From Streptococcus pseudopneumoniae (lineage in GTDB: Bacteria; Bacillota; Bacilli; Lactobacillales; Streptococcaceae): a stretch of 64,000 bases of DNA. A program made the translations under genes and the position numbers. This document shows, piece by piece, positions 61,601 to 64,000 of this stretch (positions are counted from its first letter, which is position 1; each line of letters begins with the position of its first letter). Location of the stretch: contig NZ_JUUZ01000023.1 in NCBI RefSeq assembly GCF_001074155.1, positions 1 through 64,000 on the forward strand, written 5' to 3'. The notes under the pieces were generated by a model. That model was not told the origin of the DNA, did no database searches, and was given only the letters and a program-made list of their open reading frames with translations.

Positions 61601-64000
61601 TAATTGAACCGTTTCACCCTTAGGAAGAGTGAGGCTGATTTCTTCTGCAACCTGCAAGCCTTCAACAGTCACATTTGCAATAGCTTCAATGTCTGTTCCT
61701 TCTACATGACCTTTTAGGGTAAAGCTATGATAGCTAGCGAGTTCTTTTTCATCTACCTTATCCCAAGTTACAGCTACCTTACGAGACAAGCCTTTGTCAA
61801 ATTCTGCTGCGATTTGATCAGGCAAATTCGGTTGCTGATTGATATCTGTAGAGATAGAAACAGGATGAAGCTTAACAATTTTCTTGGCTACTTTGTTTTC
61901 TTTAATGACCACTACGGTGGCTACAGATTGAGTCTTATCAGTTTGATTGTCAATACGAGGAGTGAGCGTTACACTACCTTTAGTGTAAAGAAGCAAGTTT
62001 TGTCCGTTTACTTCAAGATGTCCACCATCAGTAGAGCTAGCATCCAAGTGAATATCTGATGCTGAAAATTCAGTCTGTGAACCATCTTCGTAATGTCCAA
62101 TGACATGATAAGGAAGGACTTGATCTTCTGTTGCATTTTCTCTACCTTCTACACTTACTTCCAAGCGTGTCAAGGCAGGGGCTTCTTTCACAAATTGAAT
62201 CAAGTAAGTTTGAACTAAATCGCCCTTCTGGTCACTCAAGAATACAGAAGCCTGATAATCATTAGCTGCTGAAGCTTGTTGAACTGTTACCTGATAGCCT
62301 CTTGTCTGTGCTCCGACACTTGGAATCTCAGCACTGTAAGGAAGGGATACTCGGTAGTAGGTCTTTCCAGGCTCAAAGTTTTCAAGAGACTTATCTCCAA
62401 CCGTGAGTCCTGTAACAGTGTTTTCTGTTTTCTTGTCACTTGCGATAAAGGTTGCTGTCACCTCGTAGTCATTACCTACCAATTTACCAGTTGCTTCAGT
62501 TCGTCCACCTTCTTTTGACAAAGCAGCAGGATCTTTCAAGGTCCAAGAAACGACATCCGCATCAACCAAGTTACCATCTGACAAAACAGCCGTTACCGTT
62601 TTATCCAAATCCTCTGCAGCTGTACCAACTGGAACAGTTGCAACTTTAGGCAACCACTTATCAAGTGCAATGACCTTAACAAGGGCTTCAGCCTTAGCTT
62701 CGATACCTTCCACACTACCAAGAACTTTTTTCTCACCAGCACTTGTAAGGAGATCATCTGGGATTGCCCAAACCACAGCTTTTTCTTCGACACTACCATC
62801 GCTATAAATAGCTGTCACAGTTTCCGGCAATTTAGGATTTTCGTTGACATCAGTAGTCGCCTTAACAGGGGCAAAAGCGACAAAATGACGATTTTCTTTT
62901 TTGCCTGAAACAGTTGTAACCGTCGCCTGATCAGAAGCTAAACCTGCAGAATCCGCATATAGGGTGAATTTTCCTTCTTTTTCAGTAGATTTTACAATGA
63001 CAACACCTTTACCATTGAAGGCATTTCTTTGCCATGTGCCATCTTTCTGAGCTTTATAGCGTTCACGGCTAGCTTGTTCTCCATTATCCACACCGACGAT
63101 CTGACCTTGGCCATGAAGATTGAAATGAACAAGATTATTGGCAGTTGGAACGACATTGCCATCTTCATCAACGATTTCATAATGAATGTATGACAAATCT
63201 TTGCCGTCTGCAGTGATGACATGTTCTTCCTTGGTGAGACGAACTCTGGCCGGTTCCCCTGCTGTTGTCACACTATCACGCGCAATCTCTTTACCATTTT
63301 CATCACGAGCAATAGCTGTTAAGGTACCTGGTTTATAGTCAACCAACCACTCAAGATACAATTCACTTGGTTTAGCTCCCTCGTGATAAGGGCGTCCATC
63401 TTCAGTTGTTTTCTTAACAAATTCTTTCTTACCAAGGGACTCGTTGTTCAAGAACAATTCTACGCTAGCGGCATTTGAGAAGGTCCGAACTGGAACCTTG
63501 CCATTGATGAGCATATTACGTTCCTTGAGCGTTTCTTCTGTCCAATTCCAGTGAGGCATGATGCGAACAGTTGGTTTTTCTTTGGCACTATACCATTCAC
63601 TACGGTAAAGATAAAAATCATTCTTAGGCAAGCCTGCCGTATCAATAATACCAAAGTAAGAGCTTTTCACTGGTGTATTATCTTGGTTATGCCAAGGTGT
63701 AGGCTCACCGATATAGTCGAAACCAGTCCAGATGAACTGACCTGCATAACCAGCACGATCACGGTCAAAGGTCCAAGATTCAGTAGCCGTTCTACCCCAG
63801 GCTACACGGTCATTACCATAGTCTGACTGTTCATAATGACGATTTGGACGATTGTCGTGCCAGAGTAAATGAGCAGGATCAAAATAAGAATCTCGAGTTC
63901 GAGTCGCTGAAGAAGTTTCAGAACCATAAATCAACCAGTCTGGATGGGCTTTACGAACAGCGTCGTAAAAACGCTCTCCATAGTTCATACCTACAGCATC
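58682..64000 (-). CDS. bgaA: Cell-wall beta-galactosidase BgaA (GH2), 5' part outside window
   Basis: The frame is open to the window edge (about 1772 codons seen). It opens within the GH2 catalytic domain; Glu in LIYGSETSSA is the expected nucleophile, while the acid/base Glu and signal peptide lie beyond the edge. Then come several Big-type bacterial immunoglobulin-like domains (VTAIYSDGSVEEKAVVW and similar), two CBM71-like modules (around NRWTTWQTGT and GRWTNWSRTP), a region of tandem 17-residue repeats, and the sorting signal LPETG with hydrophobic segment and RKEE tail. It trims terminal galactose from N-glycans and aids adherence. Sortase A anchors it to the wall. Confidence 0.94.
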   Translation of the reverse strand, partial: DAVGMNYGERFYDAVRKAHPDWLIYGSETSSATRTRDSYFDPAHLLWHDNRPNRHYEQSDYGNDRVAWGRTATESWTFDRDRAGYAGQFIWTGFDYIGEPTPWHNQDNTPVKSSYFGIIDTAGLPKNDFYLYRSEWYSAKEKPTVRIMPHWNWTEETLKERNMLINGKVPVRTFSNAASVELFLNNESLGKKEFVKKTTEDGRPYHEGAKPSELYLEWLVDYKPGTLTAIARDENGKEIARDSVTTAGEPARVRLTKEEHVITADGKDLSYIHYEIVDEDGNVVPTANNLVHFNLHGQGQIVGVDNGEQASRERYKAQKDGTWQRNAFNGKGVVIVKSTEKEGKFTLYADSAGLASDQATVTTVSGKKENRHFVAFAPVKATTDVNENPKLPETVTAIYSDGSVEEKAVVWAIPDDLLTSAGEKKVLGSVEGIEAKAEALVKVIALDKWLPKVATVPVGTAAEDLDKTVTAVLSDGNLVDADVVSWTLKDPAALSKEGGRTEATGKLVGNDYEVTATFIASDKKTENTVTGLTVGDKSLENFEPGKTYYRVSLPYSAEIPSVGAQTRGYQVTVQQASAANDYQASVFLSDQKGDLVQTYLIQFVKEAPALTRLEVSVEGRENATEDQVLPYHVIGHYEDGSQTEFSASDIHLDASSTDGGHLEVNGQNLLLYTKGSVTLTPRIDNQTDKTQSVATVVVIKENKVAKKIVKLHPVSISTDINQQPNLPDQIAAEFDKGLSRKVAVTWDKVDEKELASYHSFTLKGHVEGTDIEAIANVTVEGLQVAEEISLTLPKGETVQLPTNVRAYHSNGTTVYNDVVWDKVPANFSQTEGIFEIKGQLVGSSLTTKAHVRVSSQVVAGNNISKQWTGSQLPAAIVSNTGGDDSANTLNDLTVSRANTDVKNRWTTWQTGTDNDWASILFGNSGDLTKRFVDNLSVDFYTDGAIGLPKEYVIEYYVGQEIPDLPTDVNHAQGDSNHPFNNAANWKEVEHLKAPGQLSASQTNHFTFDKVETYAVRIRMKKANGTAGVGLTEITILGNKVPSASSSEISIQVDGKSLEHFNPAKTDYHIPQASKVITARASDNGVVTIVPATSPEGATRLILKAEDGSILKEYRIFRDGKKESTQPVAAENAAMTLSVGDKLQLPTEVTVYYPSETDWATDKLAVEWDAVAEHATDQEGTFEVLGHILGTDLTTKMQVTVLARGNQVISENASNNATDSKAFASTTNDTDVASNDRIFYINDGRFNEVGRWTNWSRTPKNQEVSVGVLFKKNGQITPRSVGKVAIQFFKDSGTDAPATMVLERYVGPTYSEPSTISRYEENADHPFNKAENWQEIPYKASGAIEAGKPIEFTFDPIQTTAIRARMTRKSTTNGLAMVEFSAYSPAKASDSETPAVTISINGKALENFDPAVSEYRLTANGAKPEVTVQTSGHGVATVVESNQDNLPTLVRLLAKDGSLVKEYRLHFEAGSEASHAVDDQALVLDRPSLEVEKAVISFKEIIRENSDLAKDERRIVSEGQNGEKVDYVEVLGTSRKVVHTETRDAKDQIVEVGVKVVATSSKGDDTAPVLEIPEYTDPIGTVGEEPAPIVEVPEYSNSIGTAGDQATPIVEVPEFKGGANWVEAATNEVPEFKGGANWVEAATNEVPEFKGGANWVEAAKNEVPEFKGGVNAVQADKNELPEYTGTLGTAGDQAAPTIDKPVADIRGLSDKPSETQASAEQTQGSQVLGNASEKADLARLPETGESLSDTAIFLAGLSLALSAAFLNGKRKEE
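58976..59175 (-). repeat. Four tandem 51-bp repeats in bgaA
   Basis: Each unit encodes about 17 residues of the form EVPEFKGGANWVEAATN. The first two copies are nearly identical, the third has AAKN and the fourth is diverged (GGVNAVQADKN). EVPEY/TAGDQA-type units flank the array. It lies between the last folded domain and the LPETG anchor, and is a likely site of length variation. Confidence 0.9.

Overview
The window is chromosomal DNA from a low-GC Gram-positive coccus, almost certainly a Streptococcus of the mitis group (S. mitis / S. oralis / S. pneumoniae relatives). The evidence is a YSIRK-type surface glycosidase, an LPXTG-anchored BgaA-like beta-galactosidase, EzrA, a tmRNA with the tag AKNNTSYALAA, fruRKA, tcyBC and pdxST operons, and housekeeping proteins that from memory look nearly identical to pneumococcal ones. 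The gene order and an extra protease domain in the first gene suggest it is not S. pneumoniae itself. No phage, insertion sequence, transposon, CRISPR array or defence island was seen.

Layout. 1-6048 (-): a cell-surface endo-alpha-N-acetylgalactosaminidase (GH101) with a V8/trypsin-like serine protease domain near its N-terminus; its 3' end is outside the window. 6.4-15.3 kb: ftsK, fruR-fruK-fruA, a tRNA-Ser, mntH and a lipoprotein. 15.4-15.9 kb: tRNA-Ser(GCU) directly downstream of tmRNA. 15.9-18.7 kb: GDSL esterase, Cof-type phosphatase, CapA-like protein. 18.9-20.3 kb (+): def and rlmB. 20.4-24.8 kb (-): trxB, a small membrane protein, tcyC-tcyB, an ArsC/Spx-like protein, ogt and an acetyltransferase. 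24.9-26.0 kb (+): DUF1836 regulator and HlyIII. 26.1-36.6 kb (mostly -): pdxT-pdxS, a membrane protein, phnA-like, cmk, a LysM protein, a ferredoxin (+), galE, a FAD oxidoreductase, a Nif3-like protein, trmK and a P-type ATPase. 36.7-37.9 kb (+): a PlsC-like acyltransferase, tRNA-Thr(GGU) and an unassigned structured small RNA. 37.9-58.6 kb (-, apart from one 61-aa gene): pyk, pfkA, dnaE, a membrane protein, gloA, infC-rpmI-rplT behind an attenuator leader, pgdA, ezrA, gyrB, a HAD phosphatase, a DJ-1 protein, rodA, dinG, nnrD and an unknown gene. 58.7-64.0 kb (-): the C-terminal three quarters or so of a BgaA-like beta-galactosidase.

How the genes fit together. Both ends of the window encode large wall-associated enzymes that strip sugars from host glycoproteins. 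The interior supplies sugar uptake and glycolysis (fructose PTS, GalE, PfkA, Pyk), envelope growth and modification (FtsK, RodA, EzrA, PgdA, PlsC), translation (IF3, L35, L20, RlmB, Def, tmRNA, tRNAs) and replication or repair (DnaE, GyrB, DinG, Ogt). Perfect CcpA (cre) matches lie upstream of both the GH101 gene and fruRKA, tying these two sugar functions to catabolite control.

The most interesting observations are: the protease-GH101 fusion with a complete predicted Ser-His-Asp triad; seven genes whose -10 hexamer sits only 6-8 nt before the start codon with no ribosome binding site, implying leaderless mRNAs; an infC leader whose intrinsic terminator covers the upstream TTG start and points to an AUA start codon; an unassigned ~145-nt RNA exposing an AAAGGAGGU loop; and a plus-strand terminator-like double hairpin at 44.35-44.48 kb in a region where every gene is on the minus strand.
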